From NCBI GenBank assembly GCA_031763025.1, contig JASSKH010000003.1, forward strand, positions 17,038,477 to 17,102,476: a stretch of DNA of 64,000 bases, in the 5' to 3' direction. The notes beneath the pieces are model-generated. The model saw only the letters and a program-made list of their open reading frames with translations. It was not told where the DNA came from and ran no database searches. The position numbers and the translations under genes are program-made. This DNA comes from Macrocystis pyrifera. Taxonomy: Eukaryota; Sar; Phaeophyceae; Laminariales; Laminariaceae. Of the stretch, positions 33,987 to 46,584 are shown piece by piece (position 1 is the first letter of the stretch; every line of letters starts with the position of its first letter).

Positions 33987-34184
33987 CGCAAGATAACACA
34001 CCCCCTGGACGATTTTCAGACCCGGTTTCCTCCAAAACATGCGGGGCACACACAACAAAAATGGTGGCTTTGGAAATATTTCGTCGAGAAGATTGCATAG
34101 ACGCACATCGCTCGGCGTATACGCCCTCCCGTCATCGAGAAACCCAGCTTTGAAAATCGTCCGCGAGGGAGTGTGTTATCTTGC
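33987..34184. mobile_element. ~200 bp MITE
   Basis: Inverted ends: GCAAGATAACACACCCCCTG then GACGATTTTCA, against TGAAAATCGTC then GAGGGAGTGTGTTATCTTGC. The interior has no coding capacity and the target duplication is unclear. Confidence 0.75.
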
Positions 34185-34476
34185 ACGTCACCTGCGGTCA
34201 TGAGTAGAACAACGGGGGCATACCCCCCCAAAATCGCAGTCCCAGGGGGGTGGCCACGGTGCCGTTAGCCCCAACATAACATACATACATGCCGGAAAAA
34301 GGGAATAAATAAAAGGTGTGCGTGCTCGGCATGTGGACTGCGGGCGTGTTGTCAACTCGCCAATAAAAAATAAAGTGAATCTCAGGTAGCCTGTGGTGCA
34401 CACGCGGGCACCTGCCGCGGGCCTGTTTTTCCTATATTCCCCCTTTGGCTGAAAAAAACGGGGCACTACTTACTGT
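34185..34476. other. No recognisable gene
   Basis: A GGGGGCATACCCCCC palindrome at about 34215-34229 recalls GGGGGGTATACCCCC near 35214-35228 outside the right arm of the neighbouring foldback. Confidence 0.45.
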
Positions 34477-35211
34477 CTGTGTTGCACTCACCACAAAAAA
34501 AACTGATGTTGCCAAAAAGTCCCGACAACGAAGACAACGGAAGCACGTCTGCCGCCGTTTTTTTCGAGGACTTTTCGTTTTTCTGCTTTCCAGCTCCGAA
34601 TGTTTCCATCGAGCCAAAAATTGGCCAAAAGGTAGATATGAGCTCCTTGGTGCACTCCCGTGAGTGTGCCAAAGCAACAGCACTTTTAGGGTCCTTCGGG
34701 GCGGACCTCGTTGCAAAATTTTGAAAATGTGGTTCCAGGTGCTTGAATTTCCAGTTTCTTGTACTGCGTACTGCTGTTCATTTTTTTTTTTTTTTTTTTG
34801 TATGTGTGTGGAACGAGAAGGAGAAACGTACTGAAACTGAACGTACGCGTAGCTTCTGGGCTCTTCTGGTCAATCTCACCAGAAACAAAATGGTTACAAC
34901 AAACACAACAGTTTATACACTATTTATAGTACAAAAAACTGGAAATTCGAGCACCTGGAACCACATTTTGAAACGTTTGCGACGAGGTCCGCCCCGAAGG
35001 AGGACACTGAAGGTGCCGTCGCTTTGGCACACTCATGGGATTGCACCAAGGAACTCATATCTGCCCTGCCAAATTTTGGCTCCATGGAAACGTTCGGAGC
35101 TGGAGCAGAAAAACGAAAAGTCCTCGTAAAAAAAATGGCGGCAAAACGTGCTTCCATTATCTTTGCTGTCAGGACTATTTTTTAGTATGTTTTGTGGGCA
35201 GTGCAACACAG
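34477..35211. mobile_element. Foldback element, ~290-bp inverted arms
   Basis: The left arm (34477-34770) and right arm (34929-35211) are inverted, imperfect copies. Both contain ACTGGAAATTC, GCACCTGGAACCACATTTT, GAGGTCCGCCCCGAAGGA, TTTGGCACACTCA and CAGAAAAACGAAAAGTCCTCG on corresponding strands. The loop is ~160 bp and includes a T-run. Confidence 0.8.
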
Positions 35212-35804
35212 GTGGGGGGTATACCCCCTTTAGACCATTTCACATTTTTTACTTTGTACCCGTTCCCCTCGTAACGCCTCGCTGTCTTGCTGTGCGCTGT
35301 GCGCTGTGATGAGTTTTTTTGCTGCTCATCTCCAGCACGGCGGCACGGCGGATGTGTCATCTGCGGACACTTGTGCAACGTCATGACAAAGCGAGCCAAT
35401 CCACCACCTCTCACGAGAGCACTAGTGCAGGTATTATTATTCACTTGTACTTTGCCACAGCGCCTTGTCGAGCTGATGAATGCGCCAAACACAACTAGCA
35501 GCAGTAAAAGTCTTTTTTTTCTAGAGATACGATCGATGCGGGGTAGCCCTGCTTCTAACTAGGCGCTACTCGTAGCTCTGGGCGCTGTGCTGCTAGCGCG
35601 GGCTTTCAGTTGCCTCACGAGAGCATGCACACGGCTATCTAGGGCGAGATCTTTTGCTGATGAAGCCTGCTGTGCTGGCGACCGCTCTGGTGGTCGATTT
35701 CATCTCGGTGGAGCGCAACCCCTTTCTGGCTTGCCTGGGTGTCGTGCTCATTTCCGTTTCCCCACATCTCATGGTTTGTTTTCGCTTTTGCCTCTCGTGC
35801 GCAG
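35212..35804. other. Upstream of the first phosphatase exon identified
   Basis: The missing 5' exon(s) of the phosphatase gene could lie here or further left. An ATG frame at 35660-35800 (MKPAVLATALVVDFISVERN) is open but has no convincing donor. CTCTCGTGCGCAG at 35792-35804 is the acceptor of the next exon. Confidence 0.4.
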
Positions 35805-35900
35805 GACAATGTCCCTGCTATGGTCATGGATGGGCTATGGATAGGCTCCATCCATGCAGCGTTCAACCAGGATAGCATGCAGGATAGAGGGATCACACAC
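35805..35900 (+). CDS. Dual-specificity phosphatase, exon with N-terminal DSP motif
   Basis: Bounded by GTGCGCAG and a strong donor GTGAGT (35901), phase 0 at both ends, 32 codons. It encodes MDGLWIGSIHAAFNQDSM then QDRGITH, the characteristic first strand and helix of dual-specificity phosphatases (family pattern: DGL(Y/F)IG, then A, N, then L, GI(T/K)HVLN). The HVLN motif is completed by the next exon, which starts VLNASG. At least one upstream exon with the start codon is missing from this model. The family removes phosphate from Tyr/Ser/Thr or other substrates in the cytosol or nucleus. Confidence 0.8.
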
Positions 35901-37829
35901 GTGAGTCTATGCTTGTCTAGCCTCCTGTCTTATCTCGCACGCCACCCCCCTCCCTCTTCGTGCCCCCTGTCCAGCCCACCTGGCAGGTGCATATTTTCCT
36001 TGTGTAGAGCAAAAGAAAGTCGTCGTTTCGTTTCGCTGTTTTCGAGTGGAATTGTAATTTGTTCAATAATATTCCTGGCTTCTTGTTGAAATCCAATCAT
36101 GTCTTCGACAACAACCGAGGGTCTATGACCTGGCAAACGTGCTGCTCTCTCGTATCCGCATAATTTCCACATAGCATAGGTTAGTGCAGCAGCATGATAG
36201 GCGGTAGGCCTTATCGCAACCCGAAGGCTACGCTCGCAAAGGCATCGTGCTTGGGAAACATCCGACTCTATGCAGCAGCAGCAGAGCAGCAGTAACTTGA
36301 GTAATGAATGGGTAACGAACTGGATAAATTATCACAGGTTTGCATAGTGTATATGGGGGTGCGTAAAAACTGGTGAAATGGCATGGTGAAACACTTCTCT
36401 CTCAAATTAATACCAGGTACCTGGTATTTTTTACCGCGCGCATCACGCATACGTAAACATCGTGGAGAAATAGAAAATCGAAACCAGGCTGTGGGCTGTG
36501 GGTTGTGTGGGGTGTGAGCGCCCCCAAGACAACTTGATTACATCTGATACGCATGTATTTCGTCGTGCCTACTACTGCTGCTGTAGATACCTGGTGGAAC
36601 ACAGCGGCAGAGCAACTGATGCAGACCCGGACCCAATATTTTCTCTGGTAATCGTGCGTATGATGTTGCAATTTGCTGTGGCGCACTTCGGAAGACAAGG
36701 AAGACAAGAGGAGGATGATGCTCTCCTGCTTTCCCCCGCCATCTCCCACATGCAACACACATGAGACCCAGACAGATAGACAGCCAGCCCCACGGGCGCA
36801 TATGATACATGCTGGTGCATACCGGTATCATGTGTACCTGGTATGATATAATATCATACATCTGGTACATACCAGTACATTGACCAAGTACGAGTAGCTC
36901 GTAGCAGCATACTGGTACCAGGTTCCAGGGTACATACTCATTTCTTTCATGTAGTCTTCCTCCGCTCTATGCTATTCTGTATGCATGTCCGCTTCTATGA
37001 CCGTAATAACTCTTGATGTTGTCCGGGTGCCCGGGTACCCGCACTCCCCGGGTACGTGTGCCTGAAGAAACGGATACCACGGGTACGGGCAACATACCTG
37101 AAAAAGTACCCGACGGGGTACAACTCTATTAATGATGCATGTATCATACATATTGCGCTGAGAACAGCCTCCGAACTCCCAAGTGACGATTATTAAACTG
37201 TACGTACATCAAACCCTTCGAAGTACGCGTACGAGTATAGGGCTGTGCATTGCCTGAACTTACTGCTGTATTAATTGTTAATACCTGGTACCCAGTATTC
37301 GTACGTATGATAGTTGTAGTTTTTATTTAGGGTGGCGAAAGCTCGCAAACCCCCTTACCCCCACTCCTCCCCGGCCTAGCCGCTCCCGCTCGAGGCGCCC
37401 CTGGAGGACCCGCCGGAGGCAAATTTTACCCTCTGTTGACTTTTCATTTTATACGTGAAAAGTATGGTGAACCAAACACGCCTTCCTACCAACAAGGAAA
37501 CCCTTTCGTATAGTCCCATACTAACGTTAATATTAAGGTTTTTTGTTTCCTATGTGGTTCGATTTCGAGCTTCAGATTTGTATTTTTCGATCTCAAAAAT
37601 ACATGACCCTGCTTAGACCTATGCCAATGGTAACGCGAAGTTCAAAAGTTTTTTTTCAAAAATATTGCTTGAAAAAAACAGCCGAAAATATCCTCGTACC
37701 GCCGCTGTGGGAAAAAGGGGAAAAAATGTTTGATTTTTCCTTCTTTTTTTTTTTTCTAACGGCTGCAGGCAACGCAATTTGTATTCTCTCGTTGCAAATT
37801 GTCAACACGCTGATAAAAGTCAGCTCGTG

Positions 37830-38050
37830 CGACGATAGATGCTCGATTTCGATATAGACTCAGCCCACGGCCAACCCGCTTGGTGTCGGGCAAGGCCAAC
37901 GAGTATAGATGACGGCATCGAAGATAGAAAGTGAAGACATGCTCTAGGGGGCGAGAGCTTGCCGGCGGCGTCCTGCGGTATCCTCCCAAACCTGACAAAA
38001 AGCCTGCTTTTTGCCATTCGAGGCGGATCGAGAATTTTTGTCTTCTGTTT
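37830..38050 (-). repeat. R349 family fragment, inverted
   Basis: The reverse complement carries AATGGCAAAAAGCAGGCTTT, CAGGTTTGGGAGGATACCG, GAGCATGTCTTCAC-like and GTCGAGATCGAGC-like words of the tandem array at 5865-7188. Confidence 0.65.
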
Positions 38051-38089
38051 GGTACACAATAGCGGCTAATTGCTTTTTTATCGTACGCC

Positions 38090-38240
38090 TGGCCAGCGAC
38101 CGCCACACGTCACTGGCCATTGTGTGAAGACGGTGACCCAAGGGTGGGTCGGAGCCCCTAACGAGCTCACTCCGTTCAGAATTCATGACGCAATCGTTGG
38201 TTTTGTCGATCGATGTCTGTCGAGGACTCGGAATCTCGCC
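38090..38240 (-). repeat. Dispersed repeat shared with 47681-48060
   Basis: It shares GTCGATCGA, GAATTCTGAAC/CGTTCAGAATTCATGACG, GGTTAGGGGCTCCGACCCA and the reversed GGCCAG words with the 240-bp duplication in intron 2, in opposite orientation. Confidence 0.6.
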
Positions 38241-38780
38241 GCTTCGAACCAAAGATCGGCCTGAGTCTTTCTCAAGCCGATCTTGGCCCAACATCGGCCC
38301 CAGATTTGCTTTTTTCGGGCTTTTCCAATTTTGGGAACTTTTTTTTTTTTGTAAACGTGCCCATAGGAAGCGTGTTCTATTTTTTTTTGGCGGGTATCTT
38401 TGGAATTCAAACTTTTTATTGATACTTCGCGTTCCCATTGGCATAGATAGGTTCTGCAGTCCAAATATGCAAAGTCCGACCGGAATTTGTTCGATTTGAG
38501 AATCCGATGACCTGGGTCATCAGATTTTCAAATCGAAAAATGGCATGCTCTTTGAATTCAAGACGTTATCCACGACAGCAGACAGCAGCAGAACGATCGA
38601 TCAGTTGGATGGTGATACAGCTGTATAGCGACGTTGCTTCTTCGTGCCCGACGCGCGGACGGCGCGTCCCTCCGTGGCCAGACTAGAGTCGGCTGGCGCG
38701 GGCTGGGGCCTAGAGACCAAGAGAAGCGCACTCGGCACGCGCCTCTCCGTGGATACGTACTCGTACACTACACTCCTGTG

Positions 38781-38804
38781 CAGCAGCAGCAGCAGCAGCA
38801 GCAG
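38781..38804. repeat. (CAG)8 microsatellite
   Basis: Eight uninterrupted CAG triplets within GC-rich sequence that has short open frames but no recognised domain. Confidence 0.95.
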
Positions 38805-39194
38805 TCAGTCACAAAATGAAACACAAACTACCAAGACAGGTTGACTCTAGCGGACTCGCCACGTCTCTTCGCCGCCAGACCAGAGGCAGTCAGCGTGGGC
38901 TCGGACGCTTGGGTCCTACGCGCAGGGCAGCGCACCCAGCGCGTCTCTTCGCGGCGCCAAACCACAATAACAGCAGTTGGTCTCGGCGTTTCCTCGAATC
39001 TCTACACGCACAATAAATCCGATTTTTCCGCGTAGGAAGACTCTTTCGATTTGCCAAATTCATATCTGAAAATGCCATCGGGTCAAAATGTGAAGCTCAA
39101 AAATCGAACCGCATAGAAAACGGCCTAATAGTTATGTTTGTGAATTTTTCGTGTACTTTTTCGAGCATATCTCTTCGTACGAGCGCTTTTGGGC

Positions 39195-39360
39195 AAAACG
39201 CTAAGTGGTCGACACGGGAAGGCCAGCCGGACACATTGGTCGAGGTCCGGGCGCGATCCGTGCACTCTGCAGCGCGTGGCGGGCGCTCAAAGTTTCTTCC
39301 GGCGGGAGTGGATAATACGTTTTCCCTCGTTTCAGTACGAGAGGCCTTGCTTGGCACGTA
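39195..39360 (-). repeat. Dispersed repeat, partner of 63850-64000
   Basis: The reverse complement shares AGGCCTCTCGTACTGAAAC, CACTCCCGCCG, GAGTGCACGG and GACCTCGACCAATGTGTC with the sequence at the right edge of the window. Confidence 0.75.
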
Positions 39361-40584
39361 CGTACCCGTATTATAATGCTGTCGGTTTTCTTCCCTAGGC
39401 TCTCATGAGCTGTGAGCATACCGTCCGGACATATACCAGGTACACAACAGACAACATGCACAGATCCCATCGATACAACGCTGCCGCCCACATGCCGTGC
39501 GTGTGCGACACACCCATCATGCGCAGTATTGCTGTGGCTGGTACGATAGTGTTAATCAGAGCCTGCCGTCCGTATTCCACCGTCTGCCTTACCAGGTACT
39601 GTCCCAGTTTTTTTTCATACGTACATACCCAGGCTGGCGTACCTGTATCATCACCTCTCCCTGTTGCTTCTTTTTCGTATTGCTGTGTTTGATCCAACAT
39701 TGCCGTTGCTCCAGCTGTATCCAGCACAGTGCGCCAACAGCAGCAGCAGGCAGCGTACCGTGCGCATGTGGCAGATCCGCGGTGTAGTCTCGGTACTACA
39801 GCAGCAGTAGTGTTTGTTGCTGTCATATATATGCACGTACCTGCTGCAGTGTGTGACCGGCATTTTTTTACTACGTACTGATCATCCCCGGATCGTGTAC
39901 AATCGTCGAGTCGAGTACAACCGTTCGTACGTACAAGCATCGTGTGCAGCAGCATTCGTACAAAAAATACTCACCAGGTACAGCAGTTACTAACTGCTGT
40001 GTGTCCTACACTGGTGACCGAAATATCCTATCAATAGAGCCAGCTAAAAGGGCAGCAGTGCACGTTCCTTCGTCGCAGTACGCGTATCTTCTGCTGTCGT
40101 ACCATATCATTGGCATTTTACAGCAGTACTGCTGCTGTACATGCAGTTGTACCTGTACAAGCTAATCTCAGAGATCCTGCAATGTGTTTTAGATTGCGTA
40201 AAAAGCACGACGTCCCAGCGGGATGAGTACTGCTGTAGCGTAGATGACAAAGTGCGCTTGATTATATTTTCGTTATCGAGGTTCGATTCGCACGATCCTT
40301 TTTTCATTTTCAACTTTTGACTGATTTTGTACCAGTACATCCACCTTGCTTCTCTGACCTACTACAGTTGTACTTACTATTTATACGTATGATACAATGC
40401 AAGTTGTATGTTCGAAAAAAAATCACACCCTGGACAATGGACAATAGTCCAATTGTCTAATAATAGCTTCCTATTGCAATTGACCGTCTGTTGCCCCTAA
40501 TTCCAGTTAATTGAAACGCATCGAGCCCTATTATCAAGGCGGTTTCCATTAAATGACCCCTACCTGGTCCTATACGAAGTCCGG

Positions 40585-42610
40585 ATAATTTCATTTTGTA
40601 GGCAGTCTCGGTTTTCAATGGTCCGGACAATTCCAATTGTTGGACCTTCTCCTAAATAAATTGTCCGGACAATTTTAATTAATAGACCGTCTCCTAAATC
40701 AATTGTCTCGATAATTCCGATTAACGGACCGTCTCCTACATCAATTTCCCCGACAATTCCAATTAATAGACGACCCCCCGAATTAATTGTCCGGGCAATT
40801 TCAATTAATAGACTGCCGCCGAAATTAATTGTCCCGACAGTTCCCATTAATAGGCAGTCTCCCAGATCAATTACCCGACAATTCCAATTTGTACAGTCTC
40901 AAAGTCAATTGTCCGGACAACTTCAATGAGCAGACCGCCTTCTAAATTAGTTGTCTGGGCAATTCCAATTAATAGACAGTATACAAAATCAATTATCCGG
41001 ACAATTTCAACCAATACAAAATTTCCAAAATCACTTGTTCAGACAATTCCATCGGTAGGCAGTCTCCTAAATCAATTGCCCGTACATTTCCAAATATCAG
41101 TGCATACGGATTTTTTTTCGTGAATCGTTTTTCTAATGATTTACATCTGAACACATGGGCTACTGGTGGGCGGTATCAAAACGTCTACGTACGGACATAT
41201 AATACAAACCTAAAGTTGAGGTGTCCCGTCCCTTTCTGCTTATGCCTTGGACTATTTACCTATCAATGGACTATTGCCCCTACAGGAGAGTCACGAAGCT
41301 GTCTATTAATTGTTTTTGTCCGGGCAAGTCAAAGACTGTCTAGCAATTGAAATTGTTTAGACAATTGATGTTGGATACCGTCTATTAAATTTAATTGGAT
41401 TTGTTCGGACAATTGACATGGGAGACTCGATTGAAATGCTTTGAACAATTGATATCTAGTACTGTCTTACCATTGAAATTGTCCGGACAAATAATTTTGG
41501 AAACTCTATCAACTGAAATTACCCTGACAAGTGATTTCAGAGACTGTCCAATATTTAAAATTGTCTGAACAATTGATATATTGGTGCTTTTAAATAGTTG
41601 GAATATCCAGACAAATTATCTCGGAACTCCCTTTTGAATGAAATTGTGTTGTCAAACGATTTCGCAGGCTGTCTATTAATTGGAACTGCTTGAACAATTT
41701 GATTTTCGGGTGATTCACATGAATTGGACATGTCGGGGCAACTGCTTTGGGAGACCGTCCATTAATTGGAATGTGTCGGGACAATTGGTTTTGGAAGCAT
41801 CTACTAATTGGAAATGTCATGACAATCGAGTTTAGGAGGGCTCTGTTATTCGAAAACTGGCAGCTACTTGTAGAAGTTCAGTTGATTTGGTCAGTACACA
41901 ACAATACCATGCTAGTATTGCCTCTACAACAGGATCGGGAACTTGCCTGTATATCCAATCATTTGCATGGTGCTTTATTGTGCCATTTTACGAGTAGTAT
42001 CAATTCAGTGGGGAGTGTCTATCATAATACAACAAATAGGTACACGGTCATGACATTTATCAAGCATTCGATTTCTTGGGCGGCATCTGAAATGAATTGT
42101 GCGGACAAATCCAACTACTTTCCTATCGCCGAAATCAATTGTTCAGACAAATCCAATTAATAGACAGCTCCCGAAATCAATTGTTTGGGCAATTTCAATC
42201 AGTGAACAATACCCGAAATCAGTTGTCTGGACAATTCCAATCATTGGACCAGCACCCGAAATCAGTTTGCTGGGTAGTGCCAACTACTTAGCAGTCGCCG
42301 CAATCATTTTTTTGGGCAATTCCAAGTCATAGACAACCCTCGAGACATATTGCTCGCACAAATACAATTAATAGATATTATTAATAGTAGTCTTCGAAGT
42401 CAATAGTCTAGACAATTCCAATTCATAGCCAATCACCGAAACCAATTGTCTCGCCAATTTCAATCTGTGGACAATCGCGCGTCAATTGTGTGGACAGTTT
42501 TCAATTAATGGGGAATCGCCGAAATCAAATGTATGGACAATTCTAAGTAATAGACAGTCGCCAAAAACATTTGTCAAGACAAATCCAAATATCACACAGC
42601 CTCCTGAATA
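40585..42610. repeat. 42-bp minisatellite in alternating orientation
   Basis: Units of 42 bp, for example AATTGTCCGGACAATTTTAA then TTAATAGACCGTCTCCTAAATC. The core AATTGTCCGGACAATT is a perfect 16-bp palindrome. Block 1 (40585-41110) and block 3 (42085-42610) run in one orientation and block 2 (about 41270-41850) in the other, separated by unrelated sequence. Because 42 is divisible by three, open frames with 14-residue repeats appear on both strands. I take them as non-coding. Confidence 0.85.
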
Positions 42611-42779
42611 AATCGTAGGCACAAAAGACTACTGACATAAGAGTTGTCCAGAGTTTGATTTTTGTTTTTATGTTTTCACGCATGGCCGCGGAGTTTGGGC
42701 GCGCTTACATGTGGCGTGCATTCATACCCCAACCTTTTACGGTTGCTCCCAATACTGAAGACTAGAGCAAATTATGTTC

Positions 42780-43510
42780 GAGAAAATACTGTAGGTACTT
42801 CGTGCACTCGCAGTATTTCGGGTCTGTACTGCAGCAGATACTGCGAGTACTCGCAGTATTTCGAGGTGCTGTTCTACTACTGCGGACTCCATTTTGCGGT
42901 TACTTTCGGGCTCGCACTACTTCGGGATTCGCTACTGCTGCTGCTGTGGATACACCCTGTCGTGCTTCAAGTATTTCGGGGTTTTGTACCTCGGGTACTA
43001 CAAGTGCTATAGTATTTCGTCCGTTGGTATCAATAGTGGTCGTACTGCGTACTCGCAGTACCGAAATACTCTGAATATGTTCAGTATACTTGGATTTTGA
43101 CATGTACTTCGACCGTCTGTGCACTTCTGTGTCGACAATTCTCAGGCAGATTGTTCGGAACAAAACACTCACAGATGGTCCCACGAGTGGGAGTTGGAGC
43201 AAATTTCTTTCGCTGGGGACAACTCGAGTACTTGAAGCACTGGCAGTATCTCGGAAATATGTACTTCGAGGAGGATGTACTGCGAGTACTCTCGGTATCT
43301 CGAGGACTGTACTGCGGATGTTGCCTGTACTCCAAGTAGTTTGTGTTTCGATGCCGCGGATACATATTTGCTTGTGCTCTCAGGGTTCCGTACTGCTCAT
43401 ACTCTCTGTACTCTCAGTAGTTGGGCCTTCTCAGTACTCGCAATATTTTGGCCGCCAGTATTCCAATACTCTCAGTACTCGGACTACGGTTTTTTCTCGA
43501 GCATCTTCTA
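42780..43510. repeat. GTACT/CGCAGTATTTCG degenerate array
   Basis: Many variants of ACTGCGAGTACTCGCAGTATTTCG, itself containing the palindrome CTGCGAGTACTCGCAG, with irregular spacing. A 290-codon frame (43090-43962) crosses the array but has repeat-driven composition. Confidence 0.7.
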
Positions 43511-45015
43511 CTGACTGTGAAACCTTTATTTTACTGTTTACCTTGAGATTTGTTTTGCGGGATTATATTTTGTATGTGCTGGATTTTACTCAGCCGGTCA
43601 CAAAGTATTATGTCGCAACCTCGACTTCACGCAACTTTTGTGCTTACGTTTACGCCCCAAGCATTGAATTGATCGCCGTGGGCTATCTGTTCCGGATCAA
43701 TATCCACTTACCGGTATACCCTCTTTTATATTATTGTATTAATAGTAGCAATGATCTCACACTATTTCCACAAACAGCACTATTTATACAGTCTGTCCTC
43801 AACAGTATGCATGTGTTCTTCACAATAGTGACGGGTGGATGTAGTTACTGTAGTTCTAAACAGGTGTGTAGGTATTTCATACGAGTATTACATCGTTCTT
43901 GCGCCACTCCCTTGGGCACCTCCCGGAGGGGAACTAGCAGCTGGTTCCGCTACGATAAATGATATGCACAACTGCACTAGGACCTGTAATACCTACGTAG
44001 CCAACTATTTGACTAGTCGGCGAGTTAATCAATCAGCAGTCGGCCAACTCACGAGTCACTGCCCTACCTTTTGTCGTTTTGTACTTATGATTGGATGAGA
44101 ACCGGGTGTTGAACAGAAATGACGATGACAGCATCGGCATGTATGACAGCATGGGTATCGCCGTCGCCGACACAAAGGCTGCTGGGGTAGAGTACTGCTG
44201 TATTAATAGTACCAGTAAGGTACTGCTGTAATACCAGTAGACTACACTACAGATATTAATACCCCAGCAGCAATGCACTGCACATAAGACATGTTTGATC
44301 GTACCTGGTACGGGTAGTACGGCCGCATGTGTGTCGTAGCCTGATTTTAGTACCACCGTATAAGAATAGCCACATCATGATCTTCTCGAGCCTGACATTT
44401 TTGTCTCCCAATTTTTCAATTGCTGTCGCTTATCATGCTGGTTTAATGTAATACATACAGCAGTACTCGTGCTGCTACTGCTGCCGCCCTCTTGCGCGAT
44501 GTACGTACTCGTACTATGATACCAGTATTAATGTAAGAATTTGTTGTATTCACATTATAGCGGAGGGTTGATGAAACCGCGCTTTTCAATACCTTCGTGA
44601 TTATTGTTTATTATGGTCGTCGCCAGTTTATGCTCTGTACCTGTTTCGACGCGAGTCGACGAGGGAAGAAAGGGCTGACGTATTCTCGTGATCAAAGTGC
44701 AAGGCATGAACCGCCGTAGTCGGAAGGGGGTAGAAGAGCCCGCTATGTGTGTGATCCCGGATCTGAGCTACGACTAGGAGGGAGAGAAAAGAAGAGGGCG
44801 AAGATGATAAATGGGATGGAAAAAAGAGGAGAAAAAGGGCTGTCAGTGGGGATGGAAAAAATAAGAAAAGCAGGGCTGTTAGTTTTTACGTGGTATATAT
44901 TCAATATTACTACAGCAGCAGTATCTGGTGCATGTCAAGCATTCGTCCGATCCCACCGCAACATTAAGGCCAACGCAACAACATGAATGTCAACAACAAC
45001 TTCAAAAACCTGCAG

Positions 45016-45089
45016 GTGCTTAACGCGTCCGGGCTGCCGGCGACATTCCCTCGGCAGTTCACGTACTTCACCGTGGACATCAGAGACAA
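45016..45089 (+). CDS. Dual-specificity phosphatase, general-acid exon
   Basis: 74 bp between CCTGCAG and a GTGAGT donor (45090); it enters in phase 0 and leaves two bases into a codon. It reads VLNASGLPATFPRQFTYFTV then DIRDK, joining exactly to GITH upstream and to ESTNILSAI downstream. By alignment to VHR-type enzymes the aspartate at 45085-45087 (RDKEST) is the likely general acid; the one at 45076-45078 is the alternative. It is the second exon of the model. Confidence 0.83.
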
Positions 45090-46584
45090 GTGAGTTAATA
45101 TTAATATTAATATTAATAGTTACCAGGTACGGTATCTTTCATCACGACGTAGCATACGATACATTCATCATCACAACTGCTGCTGTACAGCTGTACAGCA
45201 GTAGTCGGCATTCAAGAGTCAGAGGAAGCAGCGTCTTCACCATCACCAATATTTACCTTTTGTTACTACCAGGTACCAGGTATGTAATATCGTACTGGTA
45301 CCTATTCCTGTACCTCGTTATAGCATACAATGTACGTATTAATAGTCTATATATTTTTTTTTCTCAGAGCAGGCGCCGTTGAGCGGGGGTGGGGGGGGGG
45401 GGGGAGGGGGAGATTGGCGAGATGTCATTGTTTCGCGTTCGTGTACTTGTCTGATACGCATATACGAGAATTGCAGCAAGTATTACGGTACCCGGTGTGC
45501 CGGTACGATGTACCAGGTATATGACACGTGGTGTGTGCTCGCATCGCAGGGTTCAATATTGTTACCTGTGCTGCCTCGTTTTTGTGTGTGTTTATGTCAC
45601 TCAGAGTCGAAGAAGTTGTCACCTGTTGCCCCTCACTACGCACATTGGATGCCGGTATCTTACGATACCATATTGTATCATGATTTTTCTTTTCTTGGAA
45701 ATACCGTAAAGCGTGCTTGCAAACACGGTAAAGCTCTTTGGTTTCGCACACCACAGGTTCGATCTTTTCTACACCAGGTGCCAGGTGTATGATGAGCGAT
45801 CGTTTTCTCGACAGCAGAAAGGGTCTCAAGTCTCAAGATTAAGAAAAACACTTTCAGAAATCTCTTTTGACCAGATCTCTCCAAAAGCACCCGGTTCGGC
45901 ATTGGCAACCTTCCCGTTGCCGAAGCATCGGGCGCTGAGAGACGATCGTCCCCCTGTGCGGAGGCAAAGCGATTGACGGTGTGTTTATATTGCGTTTACA
46001 GTACCTACTTCGTACCAGCATACATCACAGCACGGGTACCCTGGCCCTGCTGCCTGCCTGACTACCTGTTGTGTACTGGTGTGTATGATAACCCTGGCCC
46101 TGATGCCTGCCTGCCTGCCTACCTGTCCTGTACTGGTGTATATGTAAGTGTGTGTTCTTCACAGTACGTAGAAATGTGTATGGTTCGTACGTCAGCATGC
46201 GTATAGCTGTTGCTATGTCGTCGTCATGCATACCGCTGGACCTGGTAGGCACGTATCCTAAGTGTAATATTATATGATCTCATATGTATGTACGTACGTA
46301 CTTCGTGTGATACTTGCGTCATAGCTTCACGTAGTGTTGATGTTGGTGTCGCCCTCTGAAACTGTAGTCCACAGCAGTCAGCGTGTCAACGCAACGCGTG
46401 TATATGCGACTGCTTTGCTTTGGTTGCGTATTCGTGAAGAGCAGAAGAGAACGGAGAAGGAGGGAGGGAAGGAAGCAAAGGTGTTCGGTAGGGTATACCG
46501 GTGTACCTTGGGGTACGGGTAAGGTACTTTGAGGTACCCGGGTATGACCTACCAACGGGTATATTTTTCCTATACTACCCTCCC

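Larger units (their letters stand above)
35901..45015 (+). other. Intron 1 of the phosphatase gene (~9.1 kb)
   Basis: GTGAGT donor and AACCTGCAG acceptor. The intron is filled with repeats: an inverted R349 fragment (37830-38050), a CAG run, a dispersed repeat (39195-39360), 42-bp minisatellite blocks (40585-42610) and a GTACT-rich array (42780-43510). 35905-37800 and 43520-44990 hold no recognisable element beyond frequent TACCTGGTAC, TATTAATA and CTGCTGTA words. No other gene was seen inside. Confidence 0.7.

Noticed and set aside
40560-40847. Minus-strand frame with regular 14-residue repeats, suggesting a structural repeat protein.
   Set aside because: It follows from the 42-bp minisatellite period. 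Frames appear on both strands and lack splice or start context.
43090-43962. 290-codon frame in intron 1.
   Set aside because: It is driven by the GTACT/CGCAGTATTTCG array. The composition is biased and no domain is present.
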